The notes below the pieces were generated by a model. The model worked only from the letters and a program-made list of their open reading frames with translations, made no database searches and was not told where the DNA came from. From a bacterium (GTDB lineage: Bacteria > SZUA-182 > SZUA-191 > JAJRXT01), in NCBI GenBank assembly GCA_024277605.1, contig JAJRUU010000184.1, positions 1-27,345 on the forward strand: a stretch of 27,345 nt of DNA, given 5' to 3'. This document shows, piece after piece, positions 1-8,132 of this stretch. Position 1 is the stretch's first letter; every line of letters begins with the position of its first letter. The translations under genes and the position numbers were made by a program.

Positions 1-372
1 GAGTTAAGGCAACACATAAAGCAACTGGCTGGCTCCCCACAGGTTATAATTCCTGAGGTAAACAGTCTTACCCAGACAGCGGCATTAATTAAGCGCTGTC
101 GGCTTTTTATCGGAAATGACAGCGGGTTAATGCATATAGCGTCGGCTTTGAAAGTGCCTATCGTAGCAATATTCGGCCCCGGCACACCGCTTGCTACCGC
201 ACCCTGGATGGATAAGGCTTTGTACCGGGTAGTGCTTGAAGAAGTCAGCTGCCGTCCCTGCCGGCAAAAATTTTTTACCGAATGCGTTGCCTCAGCGCAC
301 GGCAAACCACCCTGTTTGGAGGCTATCTCAGTTGCGCAGGTATCAAGTGCCGCAAATGAATTATTAGCATAG
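1..372 (+). CDS. Glycosyltransferase family 9 (heptosyltransferase), C-terminal part
   Basis: The frame is open from base 1, so the gene starts before the window. The visible part carries the GT9 signature FIGNDSGLMHIASAL followed by VPIVAIFGPGTP, which is the C-terminal nucleotide-sugar binding half of ADP-heptose:LPS heptosyltransferases. A cysteine group (SCRPC, later TEC and PPC) resembles the one often seen near the end of heptosyltransferase II-like proteins. By family knowledge it would add heptose to the lipopolysaccharide inner core on the cytoplasmic face of the inner membrane. The hldE-like gene at 15579-17006 would supply an activated-heptose step, although that gene's own nucleotidyltransferase site looks degenerate. 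The gene ends in TAG directly in front of aroA. The exact acceptor cannot be told from this fragment. Confidence 0.85.
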   Translation, partial: ELRQHIKQLAGSPQVIIPEVNSLTQTAALIKRCRLFIGNDSGLMHIASALKVPIVAIFGPGTPLATAPWMDKALYRVVLEEVSCRPCRQKFFTECVASAHGKPPCLEAISVAQVSSAANELLA

Positions 373-387
373 GTGACATTACAAAAA

Positions 388-1692
388 ATGAATTCAATTA
401 CAATTTTTAAAGCTAAAGGGTTACGGGGCGAAATCAGGGTTCCCGGAGATAAATCCATCTCTCATAGGGCGGTGATGCTGGGTTCTATTGCCAAAGGAAC
501 CACCCAGGTCGAGGGTTTTTTGCCGGGAGAAGATTGTGTGCGCACGGTAAATGCCTTAAGACAGATGGGGGTAAATATAACAGCCCCAAATCCGCAAGAG
601 TTGGTAATACACGGGCAGGGATTAAGGGGGCTGAAACCTCCCGCCAACACTATATATGTGGGTAATTCAGGCACCAGTATGCGCCTGCTTTCCGGTATAC
701 TGGCCGAGCAGAAATTTAAAAGTCTGATGGATGGCGATGCTTCCCTGCGCTCCAGACCGATGGGCAGAGTAATAACGCCCTTAAAGGAGATGGGAGCAGA
801 TGTTTGGGCGCAGCGGGAGGGCAAATATCCGCCGCTTCATTTTTCTCCCACCGCCGCACTCAACGGTGTTAACTATACCTCACCCATCGCCAGCGCCCAG
901 GTAAAATCCGCAATTTTGCTGGCCGGGTTATACGCTGAAGGGGAAACTAAAGTAACAGAACCGGCAAAATCACGGGATCACACCGAACGCATGTTTAAGC
1001 AGTTTGGTGTTCCCATAACTATAGAAGATTTGGCGGTGAGTATTTGCGGGCAAGCTGATAACGCCTTATGTGGCCAAAATATAATAATACCCGGAGATTT
1101 TTCGGGAGCTGCATTTTTTATGGTGGCCGGGCTGATCGTGCCGAACTCAGAAATTGTAATTAAAGGCGTAGGCATAAATTCCACCCGCACCGGACTCTTG
1201 GAAGTGCTGCAGCAGATGGGAGGGGAGATTGAACTTGTAAATAAAAACGAGCAATTGGCCGAACCCATAGCCGATATTTATGTTCGGTCAAGTTTATTAA
1301 GAGGCTTTAGCCTCCCACCGGAAGTGGTACCGCGCATGATCGATGAATTCCCCATCCTGTGTATTGCGGCGGCCCTGGCTGAAGGGACTACTACCATAAC
1401 CGGGGCCAAAGAGCTACGGGTTAAAGAGACCGACCGCATATGCTCGATGGCTGAAGGCTTACGAAAGATGGGAGTGAAGGTAGAGGAATTCGAGGACGGG
1501 ATGCAGATTGAGGGACAGCAGGTGCTAAACGGCGCCAAATGCCGGAGCCACGGCGATCATCGCACCGCTATGTCCTGGGCCATTGCCGGGTTAGTAGCTC
1601 AAGGAGAGACTGAAATTGCCAATATAGACTGTATCGCTACATCCTTCCCTGGCTTTTTTGATTTATTGGATTCATTGAAAAGCAAGGGTTGA
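388..1692 (+). CDS. aroA: 3-phosphoshikimate 1-carboxyvinyltransferase (EPSP synthase)
   Basis: The enzyme joins shikimate-3-phosphate and PEP to give EPSP, the sixth step of the shikimate pathway in the cytoplasm. Family motifs appear in order: GDKSISHR near the N-terminus with the PEP/S3P-binding lysine at residue 22, YVGNSGTSMRLL, RPMGRVITPLKEMGA, DEFPILCIAAALAEG with the catalytic-type Asp, RVKETDRI, and GDHRTAMSWAIAGL near the end. The length of 434 aa is normal. I chose ATG 388 because it puts the motif lysine at the E. coli position and an AGGTG lies about 12 nt upstream. A GTG at 373, abutting the previous stop, is an in-frame alternative adding five residues. The aroA-cmk-ispH-rpsA order is a known conserved cluster. 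Confidence 0.96.
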   Translation: MNSITIFKAKGLRGEIRVPGDKSISHRAVMLGSIAKGTTQVEGFLPGEDCVRTVNALRQMGVNITAPNPQELVIHGQGLRGLKPPANTIYVGNSGTSMRLLSGILAEQKFKSLMDGDASLRSRPMGRVITPLKEMGADVWAQREGKYPPLHFSPTAALNGVNYTSPIASAQVKSAILLAGLYAEGETKVTEPAKSRDHTERMFKQFGVPITIEDLAVSICGQADNALCGQNIIIPGDFSGAAFFMVAGLIVPNSEIVIKGVGINSTRTGLLEVLQQMGGEIELVNKNEQLAEPIADIYVRSSLLRGFSLPPEVVPRMIDEFPILCIAAALAEGTTTITGAKELRVKETDRICSMAEGLRKMGVKVEEFEDGMQIEGQQVLNGAKCRSHGDHRTAMSWAIAGLVAQGETEIANIDCIATSFPGFFDLLDSLKSKG

Positions 1693-1761
1693 ATTGTTGT
1701 ATATTTAAAATTATATAAGGCTATACATCTATTAGTATCATGTTAACGATAAGTTGTTGGT

Positions 1762-1831
1762 TGTCATTCTGAGTAAAACGAAGAATCTGTTTGTAAGCCA
1801 TAACAGACCCTTCGCTTTGCTCAGGGTGACA
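1762..1831. repeat. MITE-like inverted repeat, TGTCATTCTGAG family, copy 1
   Basis: The 70-bp segment begins TGTCATTCTGAG and ends CTCAGGGTGACA. The ends are imperfect inverted repeats: the end reverse-complemented reads TGTCACCCTGAG, with two mismatches. Inside are the sub-motifs GAAGAATCT and CTTCGCTTTGC. A longer relative lies at 17031-17189 and a degenerate one at 25421-25508. No transposase is encoded. It lies in the gap between aroA and the odd cmk fusion. Confidence 0.6.
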
Positions 1832-1846
1832 GCTTTACGTTGGATT

Positions 1847-1922
1847 TTTCGGCTTGTCCTCAAGCCGAAAACCATTAGGGAATTCCTTTCCTCGTTTGTT
1901 TCGGCTTGAGGACAGGCCGAAA
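1847..1922. repeat. Paired palindromes, TTTCGGCTTG family
   Basis: Two 24-nt arms at 1847-1870 and 1899-1922 are reverse complements of each other with one mismatch. Each arm is also a palindrome: TTTCGGCTTG, a TCCT or AGGA loop, then CAAGCCGAAA. The whole can therefore fold as two hairpins or as one long hairpin. It lies about 15 bp after the 1762-1831 repeat and 40 bp before the fused cmk gene. It fits a small non-autonomous mobile element or a palindromic intergenic repeat. The remainder of the 1693-1962 gap shows nothing else I can name. Confidence 0.6.
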
Positions 1923-1962
1923 CATCTGGATAAGGGATTACACTGATTGGGAGTAGTAAAAT

Positions 1963-3171
1963 ATGGAAAAAGTGTTCTGGAAAGAAGTTGCGGCATATTT
2001 ACTTACAACCGAAGAACATATAAAAAATTGCAATATTAATCCATCAATAATATTTAATAAACTTCAACAATTAGGATACGAACAATTATATAACCAGCTT
2101 AATCGTATAAATAGGAAAAATAAGGCAGCTAAATGTCTTTTGGAAGAATATGAACACGGGGGTAATTCACGCTGCTGGGTAAAACGATGTGTATTGTTGG
2201 ATTCGCTTTATATGGGTGGCGGTGAAGAAGGTACACAATATCACGATATTGCAGAAGGGTATAACTACAAACCTATCCCGAGAGATATGTGGAGTGAAAT
2301 TCAAAAAATACCAAAAAATGAATCAGATGGTTCGCTAAAAAGTTTTTTTAAGAAAAATGAAATCCATCCTTTTTTAGAGTCAATTATTGTCTATCAAGAA
2401 AATAACAATTTACGGTTTAGAATTGGTGATGGCTATCATCGTGCTGTTATTGCATGCCAAGAAAACAAAAAAGAAATTCTGTGTTATGTCGGTTATAACC
2501 GCAAATTAACTATCGCTATAGACGGCCCGGCGGGAGCCGGTAAGAGTACGGTGTCTAAACTGCTGGCCAAGAAGCTGGGGTACGCCTATGTCGATACGGG
2601 GATTATGTATCGGGCGCTGGCCTGGGCCGCCGTAAAACAAAATATCGTGCCCGACCAGGAGGAGCTGGTAACTAAGCTGGTATCTGATTGCAAGCTCTCA
2701 TTTAAACCTAATGGTACCCAGTTTAGCGTGTTTGCCGGGGATGAAGATATTACCCGACAACTTAGAACCCCGGAAATGAGCCATTATTCTTCCGTTTATT
2801 CAGCCTTACCAGCGGTAAGGCACTATCTGGTAAAGTTGCAGCGTGAGCTGGGACAGGCTGGCGGGGTAGTGATGGAGGGGCGTGATATTGGCACGGTAGT
2901 CTTCCCTGAAGCTGATTTTAAATTCTTCTTAGATGCCTCTCCTGAAGAGCGCGGCCGCCGAAGATTTAGTGAGTTAGCTGATGGCAAGAACCACATAAAG
3001 CTCGATACCATTATAAAGCAGATAAATCAGCGCGACAAACAGGATACCGAACGAAAACTAGCTCCCTTACGCCGGGCATCTGATGCGGTGGTTATTGATT
3101 CTACCCGGTTTACAGTGGATCAAGTAGTAGAAAAAATGCTACAGGAAATAGATAGACAACATCATCGCTAA
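1963..3171 (+). CDS. cmk: ParB-like N-terminal domain fused to cytidylate kinase
   Basis: Residues 181-402 are a full cytidylate kinase, which converts CMP or dCMP to the diphosphate with ATP. Visible are KLTIAIDGPAGAGKST (P-loop at 188-196), YVDTGIMYRALAWAA, GGVVMEGRDIGTVVFP, the arginine-rich lid and RDKQDTERKLAPLRRA. Residues 1-180 do not belong to the kinase family. They end in IGDGYHRAVIACQENK-KEILCYVGY, resembling the DGxHR segment of ParB/sulfiredoxin-like domains. The kinase's usual start methionine is replaced by CGC (Arg180), and I see no ATG, GTG or TTG in frame near it, so a single fused protein is expected. The first 540 nt are visibly AT-richer than the kinase half, which suggests acquisition. 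The ATG at 1963 has a GGGAG about 10 nt upstream. The kinase call is firm; the ParB-like call is moderate. Confidence 0.88.
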   Translation: MEKVFWKEVAAYLLTTEEHIKNCNINPSIIFNKLQQLGYEQLYNQLNRINRKNKAAKCLLEEYEHGGNSRCWVKRCVLLDSLYMGGGEEGTQYHDIAEGYNYKPIPRDMWSEIQKIPKNESDGSLKSFFKKNEIHPFLESIIVYQENNNLRFRIGDGYHRAVIACQENKKEILCYVGYNRKLTIAIDGPAGAGKSTVSKLLAKKLGYAYVDTGIMYRALAWAAVKQNIVPDQEELVTKLVSDCKLSFKPNGTQFSVFAGDEDITRQLRTPEMSHYSSVYSALPAVRHYLVKLQRELGQAGGVVMEGRDIGTVVFPEADFKFFLDASPEERGRRRFSELADGKNHIKLDTIIKQINQRDKQDTERKLAPLRRASDAVVIDSTRFTVDQVVEKMLQEIDRQHHR

Positions 3172-3204
3172 AAATTGTCAACAAGTAAATTAAGAATATT
3201 TATC

Positions 3205-3233
3205 TTGCACACGAGTAAGATAAGTGATATAGT
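3205..3233 (+). promoter_or_regulatory. Extended -10 sigma70-type promoter for ispH-rpsA
   Basis: TTGCAC at 3205-3210 and TATAGT at 3228-3233 are separated by 17 nt. A TG one base before the -10 box gives an extended -10 (TGATATAGT). It lies in the 83-nt gap after cmk and about 22 nt before the ispH start. ispH and rpsA can therefore be transcribed apart from the upstream aroA-cmk part. This is inferred from consensus only. Confidence 0.6.
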
Positions 3234-3254
3234 GGCGACCTTCAGGAGATTCTT

Positions 3255-4091
3255 TTGAGTGTTACGGTTATTAAAGAAGCCGGGCTTTGCTTTGGAGTAA
3301 AGCGGGCTACTCAGTTGGCCTTTATAGCCGCGGCCAATCAAAGCGGGCCGGTATTCACCCTGGGGCCGCTTATACACAATCCCCAGGTAGTAGCTGAGTT
3401 GGCCCAATCCGGGGTTACTGTAATCTCTGATTTAAAAGAGGTTAAGCAGGGTACTTTAATTGTTCGCTCGCATGGTTTGCATCCTGAAATTTTAGAGCAC
3501 GCCCGCAATAAGGGGTTAAATATTGTCGATGCCACCTGTCCTTTTGTAAAAAAAGTACAGCGCTATGCGGCGGCTTTAAGGGAAGAAGGCTATCAGGTCG
3601 TAATCATTGGGGATGAAGATCACCCGGAGGTGCAAGGCATTAAGGGCTGCTCCGGCAATGAAATCGTAGTGCTGGGAGGTGAAAAAGAAATTCAGCGGGT
3701 GGATTTGGGGAAGAAGCTGGGCATAGTGGCCCAAACCACACAATCAGGTGCTAATTTCAGTGCAATTGTCGGTAAATTGGCTGGGTTGGCGCAGGAAATA
3801 AAAATCTATAATACCATCTGTAAAGCTACTTCTGTTCGGCAAAAAGCGACTTTAGAGCTGGCCCAAAAGGTAGACATAATGATTGTTGTAGGGGGACGAA
3901 ACAGCGCCAACACAAATCGCTTGGTTCAGATGTGCCAACAGATTAAAACCCCTACTCACTTAGTTGAAATAGCCGAAGAGATAGATCCGCATTGGCTTAA
4001 GGCAAAGCGGAAAATTGGCGTTTCCGCCGGGGCTTCCACCCCGCATTGGATTATCTCGCATGTAGTTGAACGACTTAGAGATTTTGACTAA
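3255..4091 (+). CDS. ispH: 4-hydroxy-3-methylbut-2-enyl diphosphate reductase (IspH/LytB)
   Basis: This [4Fe-4S] enzyme performs the last step of the MEP isoprenoid pathway, reducing HMBPP to IPP and DMAPP. The three cluster cysteines are C12 (GLCFGVKRA), C95 (DATCPFVKK) and C189 (NTICKATSVRQ). Substrate-site residues are visible as H41 in LIHNPQ and H123/E125 in DEDHPEVQG, with TTQSG and NSANTNRL further on. The length of 278 aa is typical. The start is TTG at 3255, set by AGGAG at 3244-3248 with 6 nt spacing. A short hairpin, CTAACC-TTT-GGTTAG at 4088-4102, overlaps the stop and lies before rpsA. Its products feed the polyprenyl diphosphate synthase encoded at 19445-20419. Confidence 0.96.
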   Translation: MSVTVIKEAGLCFGVKRATQLAFIAAANQSGPVFTLGPLIHNPQVVAELAQSGVTVISDLKEVKQGTLIVRSHGLHPEILEHARNKGLNIVDATCPFVKKVQRYAAALREEGYQVVIIGDEDHPEVQGIKGCSGNEIVVLGGEKEIQRVDLGKKLGIVAQTTQSGANFSAIVGKLAGLAQEIKIYNTICKATSVRQKATLELAQKVDIMIVVGGRNSANTNRLVQMCQQIKTPTHLVEIAEEIDPHWLKAKRKIGVSAGASTPHWIISHVVERLRDFD

Positions 4092-4139
4092 CCTTTGGTT
4101 AGTTAAGATAAATTAAATATAAGGAGGAAGTAAGCGAAT

Positions 4140-6143
4140 ATGGAAATTACCGAAACTCTAACAGAAGGTGGGGCAGGCACTAACCAGCCGGTAGTACCCC
4201 AAACAGAGCCAGCGCTCTATGATGAGCTGGATACCGAATCGGGTTTAGATCTCGATATGGAACAGATGAGCCAACTCTATAATGAAACGCTGAAGAATTT
4301 TGAAGAAGGTGAAGTCATTAAGGGGACTGTAATCCGCGTCCAGGATGGTGAGGTATTGATAGACGTAGGTTACAAATCTGAGGGGACAGTTCCACTCTCT
4401 GAATTCGGCTCACGGCATGAAGTTCAGGTTAAAGAAGGTGATGAGGTAGAGGTTTATCTGGAGAAAAAGGAAGACAATGACGGCCTGATTGTGCTCTCTA
4501 AAGAAAAAGCCGTTAAGATTAAGATTTGGGATGAGATAAGCCAGGCTTTCGAAGCAAATCGACCTATAGATGGCCGGATATCCAAGAAAATAAAGGGAGG
4601 TCTCACGGTAGATGTGGGAATACCCGCCTTTTTACCTGGCTCCCAGGTTGATCTGCGACCGGTAAAAAACTTGGATAGTCTCATTGGACAAATAGTACAG
4701 GTGAAAGTTATTAAGCTGAACGCCAAGCGGGGCAACATTGTCCTCTCGCGACGCATCTTGCTGGAAGAGGAACGCGAATCCAAAAAAGAAGAGACTCTCA
4801 AGCTGTTGAAAGAGGGTCAAGTCATGGCCGGTATCGTTAAGAATATTACCGAATATGGCGCTTTTGTGGATTTAGGCGGTATGGATGGATTACTGCACGT
4901 TACCGACATGTCCTGGGGCCGAATTCGTCACCCATCCGAGATGTTTGTAATTGGTGATAAAGTGGATGTGGTGATCCTCAAGTTTGACACTACAAGTGAA
5001 AAGGTTTCCTTGGGATTAAAACAGAAGACCCCCAATCCATGGGAAGATGTGCCTGAAAAATATCCCGTAAATTCGCGAGTACGGGGCAAGGTAGTCAACC
5101 TGGTGGATTATGGCGCATTTGTAGAGCTGGAAGAAGGCGTGGAAGGCCTGATTCATGTATCGGAAATGTCCTGGACACGTAAAATACGGCACCCTTCCAA
5201 AATATTGGCCATTGGAGATATTGTGGATGTAGTGGTGCTGGAAGTGGATAAAGATAAGAAGCGGATATCTCTGGGGATCAAGCAGATGGAGCCCAATCCC
5301 TGGGAACAAATCATGCAAAAATACAAAGCCGGTGATATTGTAAAGGGCAAAGTGCGAAATCTCACCGACTTCGGGGCATTTATAGAATTGGACGAGGGAG
5401 TCGATGGCTTGGTACATATCTCAGATATTTCTTGGACACAAAGGATAAAACACCCATCCGAGGTGCTGAGAAAGAGCGAGATAATAGAAGCCGTCATCTT
5501 AAATATCAACCCTAACAGTGAAAAACTCTCCCTGGGAATCAAACAACTTCAGACTGACCCCTGGGAGGAAATTTCCCAAAAGTATCCCGTAGGTTCGGAT
5601 ATTAAGCGCAAAATAACCAGATTGACCGATTATGGCGCTTTTGTGGAATTAGAAGAAGGGATTGAGGGATTGATTCATGCCTCAGAGCTGGATGCTACTA
5701 AACGGGCCACTCCCCATGAATTGTTGTCGGTGGGGACTGAGGTAGACATTAGGGTTATTAGAGTGGACACGCATGCTCGAAAGATCGGCTTAAGCATTAG
5801 AGCCTTTCAGGAAAGTCGGGAGAAAGACGATCTCAAAAAATACCTCCAGGACGAAGATCAAGGCGGATTTGAAAATGTAGTATTGCCCTCTGAATTAGTC
5901 CAGAATGCCATCTCAAAAGCGGAGGTTGAAGCCCAGGAACAATCTACCAAGGTTGATGCTGTAGGCGATGACACTTCCGATAAGGTAGCGCCTGACGCAG
6001 AGATAGCGGCTGAAGAAGTTGAAGCCCAGAAGCAATCTGTCGAATCTGATGCTGCCACGGCTGATGATGATTCAGACGAGGCGTCTGCTGAGGCTGAAAC
6101 AGCTACTGCTGATTTAACGGATTCAGAGAAAGACATTAGTTGA
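4140..6143 (+). CDS. rpsA: 30S ribosomal protein S1, six S1 domains, acidic tail
   Basis: S1 helps unfold and dock mRNA on the 30S subunit. Six S1 OB-fold repeats lie at about residues 57-125, 139-207, 225-293, 311-381, 398-468 and 485-555. The last four carry the clear motif YGAFV-(E/D)L-x-G-(x)-GL-(I/L)H. The N-terminus (about 1-50) is acidic. The C-terminal 90 residues are a low-complexity Ala/Glu/Asp tail containing a duplicated EVEAQxQS segment, which makes the protein (667 aa) longer than the 557-aa E. coli S1. AAGGAGG at 4121-4127 supports ATG 4140. Family identity is very secure; the tail's role is unknown. Confidence 0.96.
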   Translation: MEITETLTEGGAGTNQPVVPQTEPALYDELDTESGLDLDMEQMSQLYNETLKNFEEGEVIKGTVIRVQDGEVLIDVGYKSEGTVPLSEFGSRHEVQVKEGDEVEVYLEKKEDNDGLIVLSKEKAVKIKIWDEISQAFEANRPIDGRISKKIKGGLTVDVGIPAFLPGSQVDLRPVKNLDSLIGQIVQVKVIKLNAKRGNIVLSRRILLEEERESKKEETLKLLKEGQVMAGIVKNITEYGAFVDLGGMDGLLHVTDMSWGRIRHPSEMFVIGDKVDVVILKFDTTSEKVSLGLKQKTPNPWEDVPEKYPVNSRVRGKVVNLVDYGAFVELEEGVEGLIHVSEMSWTRKIRHPSKILAIGDIVDVVVLEVDKDKKRISLGIKQMEPNPWEQIMQKYKAGDIVKGKVRNLTDFGAFIELDEGVDGLVHISDISWTQRIKHPSEVLRKSEIIEAVILNINPNSEKLSLGIKQLQTDPWEEISQKYPVGSDIKRKITRLTDYGAFVELEEGIEGLIHASELDATKRATPHELLSVGTEVDIRVIRVDTHARKIGLSIRAFQESREKDDLKKYLQDEDQGGFENVVLPSELVQNAISKAEVEAQEQSTKVDAVGDDTSDKVAPDAEIAAEEVEAQKQSVESDAATADDDSDEASAEAETATADLTDSEKDIS

Positions 6144-6186
6144 CGTATAAAGAATTGAGTCACGCGGATGGGATTACTGGTAATCG

Positions 6187-7176
6187 ATGGAAAGTCTAGT
6201 TGTATGGCTAACTTTTTTGGCTGCCGCTACAGCGATTTTCTATGCTGGTCGCCAGTTATCCCACTGCGGCGATGTAATCGCCGAAAAAACTAATGTAAGC
6301 CGCGGCTGGATCGGATTCATCTTATTGGCCTTGATTACCTCCCTGCCGGAGGTAGCTACTTCCTTAAGCTCAGTTTCCCTGATCCAGAGTCCGGATTTAG
6401 CCATCGGCAATCTCGTTGGCAGTAATATCTTTAACTTATTAATTATCGTCTTACTGGATCTGCTCTATACTTCCTCTCCCATACTTACAGTTGCTGGTGA
6501 AGAGCATAATTTATCGCTGGGTTTGGGAATTCTACTTGCCTCACTAACCATCCTGGGATTGTTAACCCGGACAGACACAAGTCTGCTTGGTATAAGCCTT
6601 ATTAGTTGGAGTATATTGCTGGTTTATCTCATAGGAGTCCGGCTGTCGTTTCAACAGTCCAGGCAGCAAACCGTGACCGCAGCTAAATACCCAGATACAG
6701 AGCTAGGCCATATTTACCTCAAATTTATATTTTTTTCCGCCATAATCATTGGTGGTGGCATTATGGCCTCTTACAGCGGTCGCGATATCGCCATAATTAC
6801 CGGATTGAGTCAAAGCCTGGTGGGAACCTTCTTTCTGGCCATAGTTACTTCGCTGCCTGAAGTAGCCGTTACGGTGGGCGCTCTGAAGTTGGGAGCATTG
6901 GATATGGCCTTAGGGAATTTATTCGGCAGCAATGTTTTTAACCTGAGCCTGCTTTTTCTGGTGGATGTCTTTTATCGAGCGGGAGGAGTTTTTACTGGTA
7001 GCTCAACCGATCATATTACGACTGTTATTGAATTTTTGATTTTATCCGGCATTGTTTTAATCGGCTTAAGCTGTAAGTCCCGTAAAAAGCAGTTTTTGCG
7101 CCTGGGGGTTGACTCTCTATGTATCCTGGGAGTATACTTGCTGGGCGTGTTTTTGTTGATCATGAATAAAGGGTAA
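6187..7176 (+). CDS. Sodium/calcium exchanger (CaCA) family membrane protein
   Basis: This is an inner-membrane cation antiporter of the YrbG-like bacterial CaCA family, which exchanges Ca2+ for Na+ or H+. The two antiparallel alpha repeats are plain: ITSLPEVATSLSSV with IGNLVGSNIFNLL in the N-terminal half, and VTSLPEVAVTVGAL with LGNLFGSNVFNLS in the C-terminal half. These carry the Glu and Asn residues that line the ion path. About ten hydrophobic segments can be made out, and 329 aa is usual. The ribosome binding site is weak. It starts 43 nt after rpsA and ends 8 nt before sppA. Ion specificity cannot be read from sequence. Confidence 0.9.
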   Translation: MESLVVWLTFLAAATAIFYAGRQLSHCGDVIAEKTNVSRGWIGFILLALITSLPEVATSLSSVSLIQSPDLAIGNLVGSNIFNLLIIVLLDLLYTSSPILTVAGEEHNLSLGLGILLASLTILGLLTRTDTSLLGISLISWSILLVYLIGVRLSFQQSRQQTVTAAKYPDTELGHIYLKFIFFSAIIIGGGIMASYSGRDIAIITGLSQSLVGTFFLAIVTSLPEVAVTVGALKLGALDMALGNLFGSNVFNLSLLFLVDVFYRAGGVFTGSSTDHITTVIEFLILSGIVLIGLSCKSRKKQFLRLGVDSLCILGVYLLGVFLLIMNKG

Positions 7177-7184
7177 TCTACGTT

Positions 7185-8069
7185 ATGAATTCCGAACGGT
7201 CTGCCTGGAAGGGCATTGGTATATTTTTGGGGATAATTGCGGTTTTATTTGTGGTTATCATTGGCTTAAGCCTGGTAGTGGGGAAGAAAGAATACCTCGG
7301 TGGGGAAAAAATCGCCCTGGTACGGGTCGAGGGAGTTATTACCGAATCAAGATCCATCCTGGAACAACTTGATAAATACGCCAGGAATTCCACCGTAAAA
7401 GCCATTGTGCTGAGGGTAGACAGTCCCGGCGGCGGGGTGGCTCCGTCTCAGGAAATCCACCGGGCTATCGCCAATATCCGGGCCAAAGGCAGGCAGAAAA
7501 TAGTAGTCTCTATGGGAAGTTTAGCGGCTTCGGGGGGGTACTATATCAGCTGTCCGGCGGATAAAATAATTGCTAATCCGGGCACCATAACCGGCAGTAT
7601 CGGGGTGATAATGGAATTCCCCAACGTTCAACAATTATTCAAGAAAATTGGTCTTCAAACTGTAGTCATAAAAAGCGGCAAGTACAAGGATATCGGCTCT
7701 CCCACCCGACCAATGACCAAAGAAGAAGGGCAGCTTCTGCAAAACGTGATAACTGATGTCTACGATCAATTTGTGGAGGCAATTGTACAGGGACGGGGCA
7801 TGGATGAGGAGCAAGTCCGCAAAATGGCCGATGGACGCATATTTTCGGGCAAGCAGGCCATGGAAATGGGGTTTGTGGATGAGCTGGGCGGCTTAGATGA
7901 TGCACTGGAGGCGGCAGCTGACCTGAGCGGCATAAAGGAACGGCCATTGGATGTAATAGAGCAAGAGGAAGAATTTACCCTGAAGGATTTTATGAGCGGA
8001 ATCGCACAAAATATCATTCCGCGGAACCTTACCAATAATTCCATCAGCCTGCAATATATCTGGAAGTAA
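7185..8069 (+). CDS. sppA: Signal peptide peptidase SppA, short type (peptidase S49)
   Basis: SppA is a membrane-anchored Ser/Lys protease that degrades cleaved signal peptides. One N-terminal membrane segment spans about residues 11-32. Then come DSPGGGVAPSQEIHRAI, the catalytic Ser116 in GSLAASGGYY, PGTITGSIGVIMEFPN, and the general-base Lys168 in KSGKYKDIGSP. The length of 294 aa matches the single-domain form, not the 618-aa E. coli form. AAAGGG at the end of the upstream antiporter gene serves as ribosome binding site. The following operon encodes several secreted proteins, so a role in clearing their signal peptides is plausible but only inferred. Confidence 0.93.
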   Translation: MNSERSAWKGIGIFLGIIAVLFVVIIGLSLVVGKKEYLGGEKIALVRVEGVITESRSILEQLDKYARNSTVKAIVLRVDSPGGGVAPSQEIHRAIANIRAKGRQKIVVSMGSLAASGGYYISCPADKIIANPGTITGSIGVIMEFPNVQQLFKKIGLQTVVIKSGKYKDIGSPTRPMTKEEGQLLQNVITDVYDQFVEAIVQGRGMDEEQVRKMADGRIFSGKQAMEMGFVDELGGLDDALEAAADLSGIKERPLDVIEQEEEFTLKDFMSGIAQNIIPRNLTNNSISLQYIWK

Positions 8070-8132
8070 CACTATCCCCAAAAGACTTAATTCGCATGAT
8101 TTGCTACCCAATCTATTTATAAATTTTTACCC

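Noticed and set aside
4088..4102. Hairpin after ispH as a terminator
   Set aside because: The 6-bp stem has no T tract, and rpsA follows at once with a strong ribosome binding site.
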